The notes under the pieces: model-generated
The model's input: the letters and a program-made list of their open reading frames with translations, nothing else
Database searches by the model: none
Told to the model about the DNA's origin: nothing
In this document: positions 15,601 to 23,812 of the stretch, in pieces
Position numbering within the stretch: position 1 is the first letter of the stretch
Layout of the letters: each line of letters opens with the position of its first letter
Source of the DNA: UBA877 sp035506155
Lineage (GTDB): Bacteria > Chloroflexota > Anaerolineae > Anaerolineales > Villigracilaceae
Reading direction: 5' to 3'
Assembly: GCA_035506155.1 (NCBI GenBank)
Contig: DATJPX010000041.1
Coordinates: forward strand, 27,249 to 91,248
DNA length: 64,000 bases
Program-made: the position numbers and the translations under genes

Positions 15601-17325
15601 TTACTGGCTACTCTTGGTGATGAGAGAGTAGTAGAACAGGATGTTCGGGCCGATGTTCAAGGTCTCGGGTGAAGCGTAGGAGGAAGAGCCCTTGATGTAG
15701 CTCTGGTAGACCACGTGCTCCGCCTGGTAGAACAGCGGGATGGTGACCACCAGATCGGCATACAGGTCCTGCGCCTGCTTGTACAGGTCGGCGCGCTTGG
15801 TCAGGTCGGTCTCGCTGTCAGCCTGGTTGAGCAGGTCGACCAGTTGCTTGGCCTTGTCATTGATCGGCGTGCCGTTCAGGCTGCCCGAGGCGGGGAGCGT
15901 CACATTGGTGCCTTCGCCGCGGTTGAACACGAACGGGTCGAGGTAGTTGGACGAGTCAGGATAGTCGAAGAACCAACCCAGGACGCCGGCGCCATAGGAC
16001 TTGCCGCCGGTCAGTGCGGGAGCGTAGGTGCTCCATTCCTGAGCCTGCAGGTTGACCTGGGCCTCACCGGTGGCTTCGATCTGCTTCTTGATGATCTGCA
16101 TCCAGGCAGCCGTCGAAGCGCCGTAATGCTCGGGCGGATACCAGAGATCGATCTTGACCGGGTTCGAGGCGGAGTAGCCGGAGGCTTCCAGGTACTTCTT
16201 GGCCTGGTCGATGTTCGGGGCAGTGTACATTGTATCGAACGCCTGGGTGGCGCCCAGGAATCCGGGCGGGACCATCGAGAACAGCGGGTTGACCTGACCG
16301 GCATAGACGGTGTCGGCAATCTCGTTGCGGTCGATCACGGAGGCAATCGCCTTGTCCACGTTCGGATCATCGAACGGCTTCATGGTGTGGTTCAGGATCA
16401 GGTAGCGGATGGCACCACCGTTGATCGTCCCAACCGTCAGGTTGGAGACGCCCTTAAGCTGGGTCAGCTGATCGGGGGAGAGGATGCGCCAGGCGACATC
16501 GATTTCGCCGCTCTGGACGGCCAGGGCCATCGTATTGGCATCCGAGTAGAAGCGCACAATGACCTGCTTGGCAGTCGGCTTCAGGTCGCCGGTGTAGTAG
16601 GGATTCGGCTTGAGGACCATCTGCTCATCGGGATTGTAGCTGTCGATGTACCAGGCGCCCACGCCATAGACAGGGGCGGTCGGGAACAGGTTGCAGGCAT
16701 CGGCCTTGAAGATGGCCGGATCGGTGGCGGTGTAGGGAGCGCCAGCCAGGATCTGCGGGAAGAAGGCGATCGTTTTGGTCAGCTGGAAGACGATCGTCTT
16801 GGCGTCCGGAGCGGTGATGCTCTTGACGTACGGAACGGCCAGGGTGTCGGCCACATCGTTCGGGCACTTGGGGCCGATGGTGAGCAGGCGGTTGAGCTGG
16901 GCGGCGTAGATCGTGGCGTCCAGGGGGGTGCCGTCACCAAACTTGATGCCGTCCTTCAGGGTGAAGGTATAGGTCAGACCGTCAGGTGAAATCGTTCCCA
17001 TGTCGGTGGCCAGATCCGGTTCCAGATCGGTCGTGCCGGGCTTCCAGGTCAGGAGGCCGTCACTGATGTTCTTGATCACTTCCCAGTCATGGGTTGCATA
17101 GGCATCAGCCGCATCGAGGCTGGCGACTTTGTCCGTGGTACCGATAATGATGGTATCCGGATTGGAAGCTGCGGTCGTCGCAGTGGGAGCGGCGGCAACG
17201 GTCGGTGCCTCGGTTGCAACCGGGGCAGTGGTCGGAGCGGCAGTGGGGGTGGTTCCACAGGCGGCAAAGATCATGCTTGCCGCAACCAAAATTGCGGCGA
17301 TACTAAACCATCTTTGGCGATTCAT
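15601..17325 (-). CDS. oppA: Solute-binding lipoprotein of an oligopeptide-type ABC importer (SBP family 5)
   Basis: A 574-residue lipoprotein. A signal peptide ends in the lipobox FAAC (Cys at about residue 23), followed by a Thr/Ala/Pro-rich linker and the family 5 binding-protein fold (DAADAYATHDWEVIKNISDGLLTW; LKDGIKFGDGTPLDA; IASVIDRNEIADTV). It captures the substrate outside the membrane and hands it to the OppB/OppC-like permeases encoded downstream. AGGAGA precedes the ATG. It is first in the operon, transcribed from a near-consensus promoter at 17441-17468. Peptides are the likely substrate but are not proven. Confidence 0.92.
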   Translation of the reverse strand: MNRQRWFSIAAILVAASMIFAACGTTPTAAPTTAPVATEAPTVAAAPTATTAASNPDTIIIGTTDKVASLDAADAYATHDWEVIKNISDGLLTWKPGTTDLEPDLATDMGTISPDGLTYTFTLKDGIKFGDGTPLDATIYAAQLNRLLTIGPKCPNDVADTLAVPYVKSITAPDAKTIVFQLTKTIAFFPQILAGAPYTATDPAIFKADACNLFPTAPVYGVGAWYIDSYNPDEQMVLKPNPYYTGDLKPTAKQVIVRFYSDANTMALAVQSGEIDVAWRILSPDQLTQLKGVSNLTVGTINGGAIRYLILNHTMKPFDDPNVDKAIASVIDRNEIADTVYAGQVNPLFSMVPPGFLGATQAFDTMYTAPNIDQAKKYLEASGYSASNPVKIDLWYPPEHYGASTAAWMQIIKKQIEATGEAQVNLQAQEWSTYAPALTGGKSYGAGVLGWFFDYPDSSNYLDPFVFNRGEGTNVTLPASGSLNGTPINDKAKQLVDLLNQADSETDLTKRADLYKQAQDLYADLVVTIPLFYQAEHVVYQSYIKGSSSYASPETLNIGPNILFYYSLITKSSQ

Positions 17326-17440
17326 ATTTCTCCTCTTGATTCATCACTATGGTTGATTCAAAGAATGTGAAAAACGGACCGGGAATTGAATTTTGTGGGG
17401 GAGCCTCCTTTCAATATTGTTAGAAATAGGGGTATTCATC

Positions 17441-17468
17441 ATTATACCCATCCAAAAAGAGATGTCAA
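17441..17468 (-). promoter_or_regulatory. Sigma70-like promoter of the opp operon
   Basis: On the minus strand TTGACA (17468-17463), a 16-bp spacer and TATAAT (17446-17441) lie ~115 bp before the binding-protein start. Both boxes match consensus exactly. Confidence 0.85.
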
Positions 17469-17552
17469 GCAAACTGGAGCGCGGTTCAGGAAGACTCTCA
17501 GGCAGGGTTAATCCGATCCCCCGAATTTGAACGAAAGTCGTATATACAAATA

Positions 17553-17575
17553 ATCCCGGCGGGTCGCGGCGGGAT
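17553..17575 (-). terminator. Possible terminator after the HD-domain gene
   Basis: ATCCCG / CGGGAT form a 6-bp stem with a GC-rich loop, followed on the minus strand by TATTTG. It is weak but correctly placed, 36 bp after the stop codon. Confidence 0.4.
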
Positions 17576-17610
17576 GGAAATCGACTTTGCTGATTCGAAA
17601 ACAGGCCCGT

Positions 17611-18414
17611 TCAACCAAGCCTTGACCACGCCTCCACTTCCCGCTGGCGCTCTTCCAACTGGTGCCGGGCCTTTTGTTTGCCTGCTTCCGTGACGAAGTA
17701 GCTCTCCAGGTCCCTGCCCAGATTGGCAAGGTACTCGTCGGGGCGGTTGCCTTTTCTGACGGTGTCCTGCCAGAAATTTGCGTGGGTGAACGACCATTGG
17801 TGATCCACATCGCATACCAGCTTGAGGCTGGGCGGGATTTCCCCGCTGGCTGCCAGTTCCTCCGGTTTGTCGTGGAAGAGGATAGCCTGGTAGATCATAT
17901 CCTTCTGGGCCCCGGACAGGGTTGGTTGGAATTCATACTCCCCAAGGACCTTTTCCGCCACCGCCTGACCGAGTACGGCGTGCCGCGCTTTGGGGTTGAT
18001 CGCTTCCCCGGAGAGACTCAGTCCCTGGACGCCCAGGCTGTGGGCGATCTCGACATCGCTCATTTGGCTCCAGCCTGAGTCGTGGAGGAGGAAGGCGATC
18101 CGCACGACTTGCTCGTCGACCGGTTCGCTTGCAGCCTGGATCAGTTCCCTGATGAACGGAAAACAAGTCGCCACATGAACGTCGGTAGTGCGCGTATGCA
18201 AATAGGGCAGGACAACCTGGAAGAAATCCCGATAGCCTGGCTCGATCAGCTCGACGTAGCTGGAGCGCCAGGGAATGTAGATCAGGTAATGCAGGTCGGC
18301 GGCAGCCAGGCTGGTTGTATCGGGGATGCGGAGCTCCACATCCTCCGGGATCCAGGCGGATTCGCCGGACGGCAGGATGAGTTTATGGAAAGAAGCGGGA
18401 GGAAGCATGGGCAC
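17611..18414 (-). CDS. HD-domain metal-dependent phosphohydrolase
   Basis: A 267-residue soluble protein. The HD superfamily pattern is visible: a His near TDVHVATCFPFIRELI, the doublet HD in VRIAFLLHDSGWSQMSDVE, a further His in ARHAVLGQAVAEKVL, and HD in IYQAILFHDKPEE. These residues would bind one or two metal ions and hydrolyse a phosphomonoester or nucleotide. The substrate is unknown. The first ~60 residues look like a separate small domain. The gene is divergent from the LexA-box operon at 18501 and could share its control region, but it has no obvious DNA-repair link. Confidence 0.8.
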   Translation of the reverse strand: MPMLPPASFHKLILPSGESAWIPEDVELRIPDTTSLAAADLHYLIYIPWRSSYVELIEPGYRDFFQVVLPYLHTRTTDVHVATCFPFIRELIQAASEPVDEQVVRIAFLLHDSGWSQMSDVEIAHSLGVQGLSLSGEAINPKARHAVLGQAVAEKVLGEYEFQPTLSGAQKDMIYQAILFHDKPEELAASGEIPPSLKLVCDVDHQWSFTHANFWQDTVRKGNRPDEYLANLGRDLESYFVTEAGKQKARHQLEERQREVEAWSRLG

Positions 18415-18500
18415 ATCCTGTGTGGTTCAGGCCGGAATGAATCTGTTTGGATCGTCGCTGATGAAAATCGATCCTAGGAACCGACATATTTGTAAAATAC

Positions 18501-18529
18501 TTGACAACCTAGAACATGCGTGCTAATAT
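18501..18529 (+). promoter_or_regulatory. Consensus sigma70 promoter of the ATPase / 82-aa operon
   Basis: TTGACA (18501-18506), a 17-bp spacer and TAATAT (18524-18529) lie 38 bp upstream of the ATPase start. The spacer contains the first LexA-like box. Confidence 0.88.
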
Positions 18530-18543
18530 AAGAACACATGTTC
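18512..18543 (+). promoter_or_regulatory. Tandem LexA (SOS)-like operator
   Basis: Box 2 at 18532-18543 reads GAAC-ACAT-GTTC, a perfect dyad of the GAAC-N4-GTTC type bound by Gram-positive-type LexA. Box 1 at 18512-18523 reads GAAC-ATGC-GTGC, with one mismatch. The box centres are 20 bp apart, two helical turns. Box 1 fills the promoter spacer and box 2 covers the expected transcription start, so repressor binding would block the promoter. Confidence 0.72.
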
Positions 18544-18566
18544 TAATTTGCAGAAAGAGCGCGATA

Positions 18567-19355
18567 ATGTCAACTACCGATCAATTCCTTCTTGCCCTTC
18601 AATCTTACCAGGAAATCCAGGCCGAACTCCATCCGGAAAAGTACCCGAGTGTGGCGGAGACTGTGGAGCCCATGCCTGAGTTCCCCGAGCCTGAGACAGC
18701 CATCCTCCCGGACGGATCCCTCCTGTTGGGGATGGCAAACGATGGGTTGCCGCTTCTCTTCGATTTGTACGATCCCGCGCCTGGGCCGCTCCTGGTCGCC
18801 GGAGACGGCGGCACGGGCAAAACCTTCTTCCTCCAGTCCCTGGCGCGAGCTTCGGACCTGCAGGATCCCGGGGATATCCAATTTGGCGTCGTCACCCCCT
18901 TCCCGGAGGAATGGAAAGGCCTGGACGCTCTTCCCAATTGCCTGGGAGTCTGGCCGGCATATCATCCATCCAGCCAGGAATTCCTCTCCCGGCTGGTAGG
19001 GTGGGCGGATGGAATGGCGGAGACCCGTCAGGCGGTCATGCTCATCGTCGACGGGCTCGATCTCCTCGTCGGTGGGGGGTTCCATTTCCAGCATGATTTA
19101 CGCTGGTTGCTGATGTGCGGCCCCGAACGGCATATCTGGCCGGTCGTCTCGGTCAATCCCGGACGCCTGGCACAATTGCAGCTCTGGTTGGCTTATTTCC
19201 GCACCCGCATTCTCGGCCCGGTCAAGAATGCCCACAATGCCCGCTTATTGCTGGAAGACCGTCCCATCGACCTGTCGGGATTGATTCCCGGCACTCAATT
19301 CGGTTTACTTCAGAAAAATAGCTGGCTGGAGTTTTTCCTCCCGCCTGTCAGATAG
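18567..19355 (+). CDS. FtsK/HerA-like P-loop ATPase, putative SOS-regulated
   Basis: A 262-residue soluble P-loop protein. A ~65-residue N-terminal region is followed by PGPLLVAGDGGTGKTFFLQ (Walker A GDGGTGKT at about residues 87-94) and VMLIVDGLDLL (Walker B). The later segments RWLLMCGPERHIWPVVSVN and FRTRILG resemble the C-terminal strands of FtsK/EccC-type motors. It lacks the long motor and DNA-translocating gamma domains, so it is unlikely to be a cell-division translocase. The ATG at 18567 is chosen because an upstream in-frame ATG at 18516 lies inside the promoter and operator. It is co-transcribed with the 82-aa gene 10 bp downstream. The cellular role is unknown; the LexA-like operator suggests a DNA-damage response. 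Confidence 0.8.
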   Translation: MSTTDQFLLALQSYQEIQAELHPEKYPSVAETVEPMPEFPEPETAILPDGSLLLGMANDGLPLLFDLYDPAPGPLLVAGDGGTGKTFFLQSLARASDLQDPGDIQFGVVTPFPEEWKGLDALPNCLGVWPAYHPSSQEFLSRLVGWADGMAETRQAVMLIVDGLDLLVGGGFHFQHDLRWLLMCGPERHIWPVVSVNPGRLAQLQLWLAYFRTRILGPVKNAHNARLLLEDRPIDLSGLIPGTQFGLLQKNSWLEFFLPPVR

Positions 19356-19365
19356 GAGATTTGTC

Positions 19366-19614
19366 ATGAATGTCGGTATGTTATGGTTCGATAACGATCC
19401 TCATATTGCCCTGACCGTCAAGGTTGCCAAAGCTGCTGATTACTATCGCCAGAAGTACGGTTTGATCGCCGATCTTTGCCTAGTCCACCCGTCCATGCTC
19501 GGAGAACCCCGCCCGGACCTCCTGGATGGCTTAGCCGGGAAGGTGGCCGTCCGCCCGAACCGGGCGATCCTTCCAGGCCATCTGTGGATTGGCACCGAAG
19601 ACAAGGACTCATAG
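19366..19614 (+). CDS. Small protein of unknown function, 82 aa, partner of the P-loop ATPase
   Basis: TAGGAG lies 8 bases before the ATG, and the gene starts 10 bp after the ATPase stop, so the two form an operon. The 82-residue product has no signal peptide. It reads like a compact alpha/beta domain: MLWFDNDPHIALTVKVAKAA, ADYYRQKYGLIADLCLVHPSML, then VAVRPNRAILPGHLWIGTED. The RPNRAILPGHLWIG ending is distinctive; I remember similar small proteins in Chloroflexota but cannot name a function. A strong bidirectional terminator follows. Confidence 0.75.
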   Translation: MNVGMLWFDNDPHIALTVKVAKAADYYRQKYGLIADLCLVHPSMLGEPRPDLLDGLAGKVAVRPNRAILPGHLWIGTEDKDS

Positions 19615-19654
19615 CCTGTCATACAACACGCGCAAGGGGGAAATCCGTCGAAAT

Positions 19655-19687
19655 GAAAATCTCCACGCGACGGCCGTGGAGATTTTC
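19655..19687. terminator. Bidirectional terminator between the ATPase operon and acpS
   Basis: A perfect 13-bp stem GAAAATCTCCACG / CGTGGAGATTTTC (19655-19667, 19675-19687) with a 7-base loop lies between two convergent genes. The A/T-rich stem base serves either direction. Confidence 0.8.
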
Positions 19688-19705
19688 GATTCTTCTATCA
19701 AGTCC

Positions 19706-20074
19706 TCAATCGCCGGTTGCCACCACGACGGCAGTGGCCAGCTCGCGGCTGTGGCTCAAGCTGACTGCCCAGGTCGTCAACCCTTGCTCTCTGGCGATCC
19801 TTTCCGCTGAGCCATGCAGGACGAGGTACGGCTCCCCGCTCCATTTATGAAGCGTCTCCACCTCCCGCCAGGTGATCGGTCCAATCCCGGTTCCCAGGGC
19901 TTTGCTGGCCGCCTCCTTGGCGGCAAACCGTACTGCCAGCGCTTCCGCCCTGCCGCGACATTCGAAGACTTCCAACTCGGTGAAAACGCGTTTCAGGAAG
20001 CGTTCTCCGTGGCGTTCAAAGGCTGCCTGGATGCGGGGGATTTCGATCAGATCGATACCGGTTTTTAACAGCAT
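19706..20074 (-). CDS. acpS: Holo-[acyl-carrier-protein] synthase
   Basis: A 122-residue protein of standard AcpS length. Family motifs are GIDLIEIPRI at the N-terminus (catalytic metal-binding Asp8), RFAAKEAASKALGTG in the middle (metal-binding Glu) and WAVSLSHS near the C-terminus. It transfers 4'-phosphopantetheine from CoA to acyl carrier protein, activating fatty-acid synthesis. It is the last gene of a minus-strand operon after two M16 peptidases; no fatty-acid genes are adjacent here. Confidence 0.93.
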   Translation of the reverse strand: MLLKTGIDLIEIPRIQAAFERHGERFLKRVFTELEVFECRGRAEALAVRFAAKEAASKALGTGIGPITWREVETLHKWSGEPYLVLHGSAERIAREQGLTTWAVSLSHSRELATAVVVATGD

Positions 20075-20076
20075 GG

Positions 20077-21372
20077 TTACGGTCCGGAAATGGCGATGGC
20101 AAGGTGCGCCGGGTCGAGGTATTTTCGGGTGGCTGCCAGGATGGCTTCGGGAGTGACCGCCCGGACCAGGTCGGGGTAGCGGCGGTAATAGTCCAGCCCC
20201 AGATCATACCGCTCGATATTCAGCAAGGCGTTGACCACCCCGGCATTGGATTCGAGCGAAAGCGGCAGGCGGCCGATGAAATTGGACTGGCTGTCGGCCA
20301 GTTCGTCCGCGGTCACCCCTTTTTCGACGAAGCGGGTGATTTCCTTGAAAATTAGGTCGCGGGCTTTCTGGACATTGGCCGGATTGACACCTGCACTGAC
20401 GTCCCAGGATCCCGGACCGATCCCGGCGTTGAGAGACGAGTAAGCGTAATAGGCCAGGCCCGACTTCTCGCGGACCACATCGGCGATGCGCCCACCCAGG
20501 CCGAACTGACCCAGGGCGGAGTTTCCCAGAGACGCAGCCATGAATTCGGGGTCCTTGCGGAGCGGTCCGGCGGTCCCGATGACAAGGTCAGACTGGGACT
20601 TGCCGGCGATCTTGAACTTGCGGGTGACGACCCCAGCCAGCGGTCGGAGCGGCGGCAGGGCAGGCGGCTCCGCCTGGGATGGGTTGGTCCAATCGCCCAG
20701 GGCATGGGTCACACCTTCGAGGGCAGATTTCGGATCCGTTGCGCCGACCATGACGAGGACCATGCCCCGCGGCCCATAATGGGTCCGATGGAACTCAGCC
20801 AGGTCGTCACGGGTGATCGCCTGGATGGTCTCCGGCCAGCCTTCATCAGGCCGGGCATATGGATGGCCTGCGTAAACGATTTGGTCGAAGGTGATCGAGG
20901 CCATTTCGGCAGTATCCTGGGCGCGTTGGGCCAGGCCGCTCATGAACTGGGCCCGCAGGCGTTCGACCGGCTCGGCCGGGAAGATCGGGCGGCGCAAGGC
21001 GTCAGCCAACATGTCGAGCAGGAGCGGCAAGTCTTCCGACAGCGACCGGCCGGTGAACCCGGCCGTATGCACGCCCGCGCTGAATGAAAGGCTGGCGCCG
21101 GCAGATTCCAGGGAGTCGAATATTTGCTGGAAGTCGCGGGTCTGTGTACCACGCAGCAAAGCTGTGGAGGTGAAGTCAGCCAACCCGAGCTTTTCGTCCG
21201 GATCGAACAGGCTGCCGCAGCCGAGGTACCCGCCAAGCACGACGGAAGGGCTGTTGAAGTTGGCCCGCACCAGGACAGTGATCCCGTTCGGGAGGACGAC
21301 CCGGGTGATGTCGTCAGACCCGGGCAGGGAATGTGGATTACCAGAGGGGGATGTGTACCGGGTGCTTTTCAT
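20077..21372 (-). CDS. M16-family peptidase-like protein lacking the zinc motif
   Basis: A 431-residue protein of the pitrilysin/M16 fold (VVLPNGITVLVRANFNSPSVVLGGYLGCGSLFDP...; later RGPRGMVLVMVGA, QSDLVIGTAGP). Where active members have HxxEH it reads LADFTSTALLRGT, so the catalytic zinc site is missing. It overlaps by 4 bp (ATGA) the next M16 gene, which does have the motif. Active/inactive M16 pairs forming a heterodimer are known, as with mitochondrial processing peptidase and several bacterial pairs, so this is probably the structural partner. Confidence 0.88.
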   Translation of the reverse strand: MKSTRYTSPSGNPHSLPGSDDITRVVLPNGITVLVRANFNSPSVVLGGYLGCGSLFDPDEKLGLADFTSTALLRGTQTRDFQQIFDSLESAGASLSFSAGVHTAGFTGRSLSEDLPLLLDMLADALRRPIFPAEPVERLRAQFMSGLAQRAQDTAEMASITFDQIVYAGHPYARPDEGWPETIQAITRDDLAEFHRTHYGPRGMVLVMVGATDPKSALEGVTHALGDWTNPSQAEPPALPPLRPLAGVVTRKFKIAGKSQSDLVIGTAGPLRKDPEFMAASLGNSALGQFGLGGRIADVVREKSGLAYYAYSSLNAGIGPGSWDVSAGVNPANVQKARDLIFKEITRFVEKGVTADELADSQSNFIGRLPLSLESNAGVVNALLNIERYDLGLDYYRRYPDLVRAVTPEAILAATRKYLDPAHLAIAISGP

Positions 21373-22661
21373 GCCGCCTCCCCGCTCCCGGTCGGCTGGT
21401 AGATTCCAACGACCCGGTTTTGGGCACGCAGGTATTTCTGGGCGGCCTTCTGCAGGTCTGCCGGGGTAACTTTCGCCAGTTTATCAAGGTATGTCAGGAA
21501 CCAATCGTAGGAAGCGAACATTTCTGCATGACCCAGCCAGGAAGCCTGGCTGGTGATGTTTTCACTGTGATAGGCGAATAAGGCGCGCGCCTGTTTGATA
21601 GCCCTGGCGATCTCCTCGGCAGGCACGACCGTGTCCTGGATACGTTTGACCTCATCGTCGAAAGCCGCCAGGGCCTCTTCCGGTTTGCGGGAAGGGTGGA
21701 CCGTGATTGTGGTGCTGTAAAGGAATGGGTCTATGGTCGTGATGGCGCTCCCGCCGACCGCCACGGCCAGTTCCTTGTCGACCAGGGCGCGATAAAGCCG
21801 GGAGGTCTTGTTCGAGAGCCCACCGCCCCCGAAGATGTTCAGGCTGCTCGGACCGGCCAGCAGGCTGTCCAGGACGGTCAGCGGGTAGAATTCGGGATCG
21901 TCCCCTGCCGGAGCCCGGTAGGCGACCTGGATGAAGGTTGTCTCGCCCGGTCCCTCGACCGTCAGGCGATGTTCGCCGGTCGGAGCAGGCTCGGGGCGGC
22001 CCAGGCGCGGCGGGGTCGGGCCGGCCGGGATGGGCTCGAAGAGTTCACGAATGCGGCCGAGCATCTCGGCGGTCTTGAAGTCGCCGGCTATGCCCATGAC
22101 GGCGTTGTTCGGCAGGTAATAAGTTTTGTAGTGAGCGTAGAGATCGTCCCGGGTCATCGAATGCAAGTCTGCCAGGTCGCCGATGACCTCGTGATGGTAC
22201 GGGTGGACACGGAAGGCGGCGTTCTGGATCGCTTCACCCAGTTGGAAGAGCGGCTCGTTCTCATTGCCCTCCCTTTCCGAGATGACTACCGTCCGCTCGG
22301 AGGCCACTTCCTTTTCGTCGAAGAGGCTGTTGACCATTCGGTCGGCTTCCAGTCGCAAGCCGAGGCCGATTTTGTCGGCCGGCATGGTTTCCAGATAGGT
22401 AGTCCAATCCATGAAAGTGAAGGCATTCCACATCCCGCCGTCACGCGCAATATCCCGATCGAGGCTGGCGGCCGGGAATTTTGGTGTGCCTTTGAATTGC
22501 ATGTGTTCGCACCAGTGGGAGATGCCGGTCCGGCCGGATGGCTCGTCCTTGGAGCCAACGCGATACCAGACCCAGGAGCTGATCAACGGGGCGGTGTGGA
22601 TTTCTTTTAGTAAGACTTTCAGGCCATTGGTTAAAGTGACTTCAGTCAAGTTTTTTGTCAT
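21369..22661 (-). CDS. M16-family zinc metallopeptidase (catalytic)
   Basis: A 430-residue M16 peptidase. The inverted zinc motif HxxEH is present as H49-W-C-E52-H53 in GISHWCEHMQFKGT, and the distal zinc ligand is Glu122 in EVASERTVV. The C-terminal half has the usual degenerate repeat of the fold. It has no signal peptide, so it is probably cytoplasmic. It starts within the stop of the upstream membrane-protein gene (ATGA overlap) and likewise overlaps the inactive M16 gene, indicating coupled translation. The substrate is unknown. Confidence 0.92.
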   Translation of the reverse strand: MTKNLTEVTLTNGLKVLLKEIHTAPLISSWVWYRVGSKDEPSGRTGISHWCEHMQFKGTPKFPAASLDRDIARDGGMWNAFTFMDWTTYLETMPADKIGLGLRLEADRMVNSLFDEKEVASERTVVISEREGNENEPLFQLGEAIQNAAFRVHPYHHEVIGDLADLHSMTRDDLYAHYKTYYLPNNAVMGIAGDFKTAEMLGRIRELFEPIPAGPTPPRLGRPEPAPTGEHRLTVEGPGETTFIQVAYRAPAGDDPEFYPLTVLDSLLAGPSSLNIFGGGGLSNKTSRLYRALVDKELAVAVGGSAITTIDPFLYSTTITVHPSRKPEEALAAFDDEVKRIQDTVVPAEEIARAIKQARALFAYHSENITSQASWLGHAEMFASYDWFLTYLDKLAKVTPADLQKAAQKYLRAQNRVVGIYQPTGSGEAA

Positions 22662-23662
22662 GGAGTCCCGGGTGTTGGTGTGTCGTGCTGAGTACAGATA
22701 AAAACCCCTTGCGGATACTGGGCGTTACGATTAAAGGAGCAGACCAGCGGACGTATGGTCTGCTGCAGGCCGGTAAAGGGGATGTGGAGCTGGGTCTGTT
22801 TGAGGGGAATGTTCACCGGTACCTGCAGACTGACCGGCACGTTCAATTGAACGGGGATGTTCATATTCAGGGCGATCGGCAGGTTGGTCCCGGCCGGCAG
22901 GGTCACACTGGCGGGGGCGTTGATGCTGAGCCCGCCTGAGTTGATCACCACCCACGTGCCTGGAATGGGCACGGCTTGGGTCAGGGTGACGCTGGTATCC
23001 TGGGAGACGGGCAGGTTGAAATTGAGCGGGATCTGTGTATCGACTGTGATGGTCGTTGTGATGCTGGCCCGATCCATCTCGACGAAGTTGTCGTAAAGAC
23101 CGCTCAACAGTCCGTTGACCGTGCCCTTCAAGGCCTTGATTTGGAAGGCCATGACGAGCAGGACGCCGACCAGGATGGCATTGATGCCCAGGGAAAGGGC
23201 CGCGGCCACGTCCCAGTAAGCGCGGCGGGTCAGTTCGGGGTTCGGTCGCAGGCGGTATTTCATCGGCACTTTGGCCGGGGGGGCATTCTTTGCGGCGGCC
23301 TCGAAGGCGCGCAGCCGCAGGCCCGGATTGATGCCCTTTCCAGGGGGACCGTTGCGGCGCGGGGCAGGCGGTTCAGGCGATTCAACTTCCGCCTCGGGTT
23401 TGTTTTCAACCGCTGGAGGAAGATCTGCCTTCACGTCGGCGGGAGGTTCAGGGGAAGGCATAGGCGAGAGCGCCTCTTCGACGTGTGCGTGCCCCTCCGG
23501 ATGGGGAGTCGGTCGCGTCCCGAACAAGGATGCGGGCTTTCGTTCATCCTCACCTGGTTGATGGGCGGCCACGCCTCGATGGACAACTACTTTCGGTTTT
23601 TGCTTCGCGGTTTTTTCCGCGTTGGGTTTCGCTGGCTCTTCGGGTAGGTCGGGTAGTTTCAT
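22658..23662 (-). CDS. Single-pass membrane protein with Pro/Glu-rich N-terminus
   Basis: A 334-residue protein in three parts. Residues 1-~140 are Pro-, Glu- and Lys-rich and probably disordered. One transmembrane helix is at about 150-180 (AALSLGINAILVGVLLVMAF). The outer C-terminal part has alternating hydrophobic/polar strands with repeating Pro-Val/Ile-x-Leu-Asn patterns (PIALNMNIPVQLNVPVSLQVPVNIPL is shown only in part), suggesting a beta-rich fold. I do not recognise a family. It heads the operon with the two M16 peptidases and acpS through a 4-bp overlap. Confidence 0.75.
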   Translation of the reverse strand: MKLPDLPEEPAKPNAEKTAKQKPKVVVHRGVAAHQPGEDERKPASLFGTRPTPHPEGHAHVEEALSPMPSPEPPADVKADLPPAVENKPEAEVESPEPPAPRRNGPPGKGINPGLRLRAFEAAAKNAPPAKVPMKYRLRPNPELTRRAYWDVAAALSLGINAILVGVLLVMAFQIKALKGTVNGLLSGLYDNFVEMDRASITTTITVDTQIPLNFNLPVSQDTSVTLTQAVPIPGTWVVINSGGLSINAPASVTLPAGTNLPIALNMNIPVQLNVPVSLQVPVNIPLKQTQLHIPFTGLQQTIRPLVCSFNRNAQYPQGVFICTQHDTPTPGTP

Positions 23663-23737
23663 CGCCTGCCTCCTTCACGATAATTAACTATAGCATAGAC
23701 TGTGAAACATGTGGGCCGTTTGAATATTATATACATC

Positions 23738-23779
23738 AGGACATTTGTCCTTGTCCGCCGCTTGACCAACGGCTATAAT
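23738..23779 (+). promoter_or_regulatory. Promoter and dyad upstream of the FAD oxidoreductase
   Basis: TTGTCC (23751-23756), a 17-bp spacer and TATAAT (23774-23779) form a good promoter 33 bp before the start. Immediately upstream is the dyad AGGACA-TT-TGTCCT (23738-23751), a possible regulator site touching the -35 box. Confidence 0.65.
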
Positions 23780-23812
23780 TCAGGCCGCATTACGAGTTTA
23801 TAGGAGATTGGG

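Noticed and set aside
17611..18414. The HD-domain gene as part of the SOS module
   Set aside because: It is divergent and starts ~100 bp from the boxes. The boxes sit squarely in the plus-strand promoter, and I see no minus-strand promoter overlapping them.
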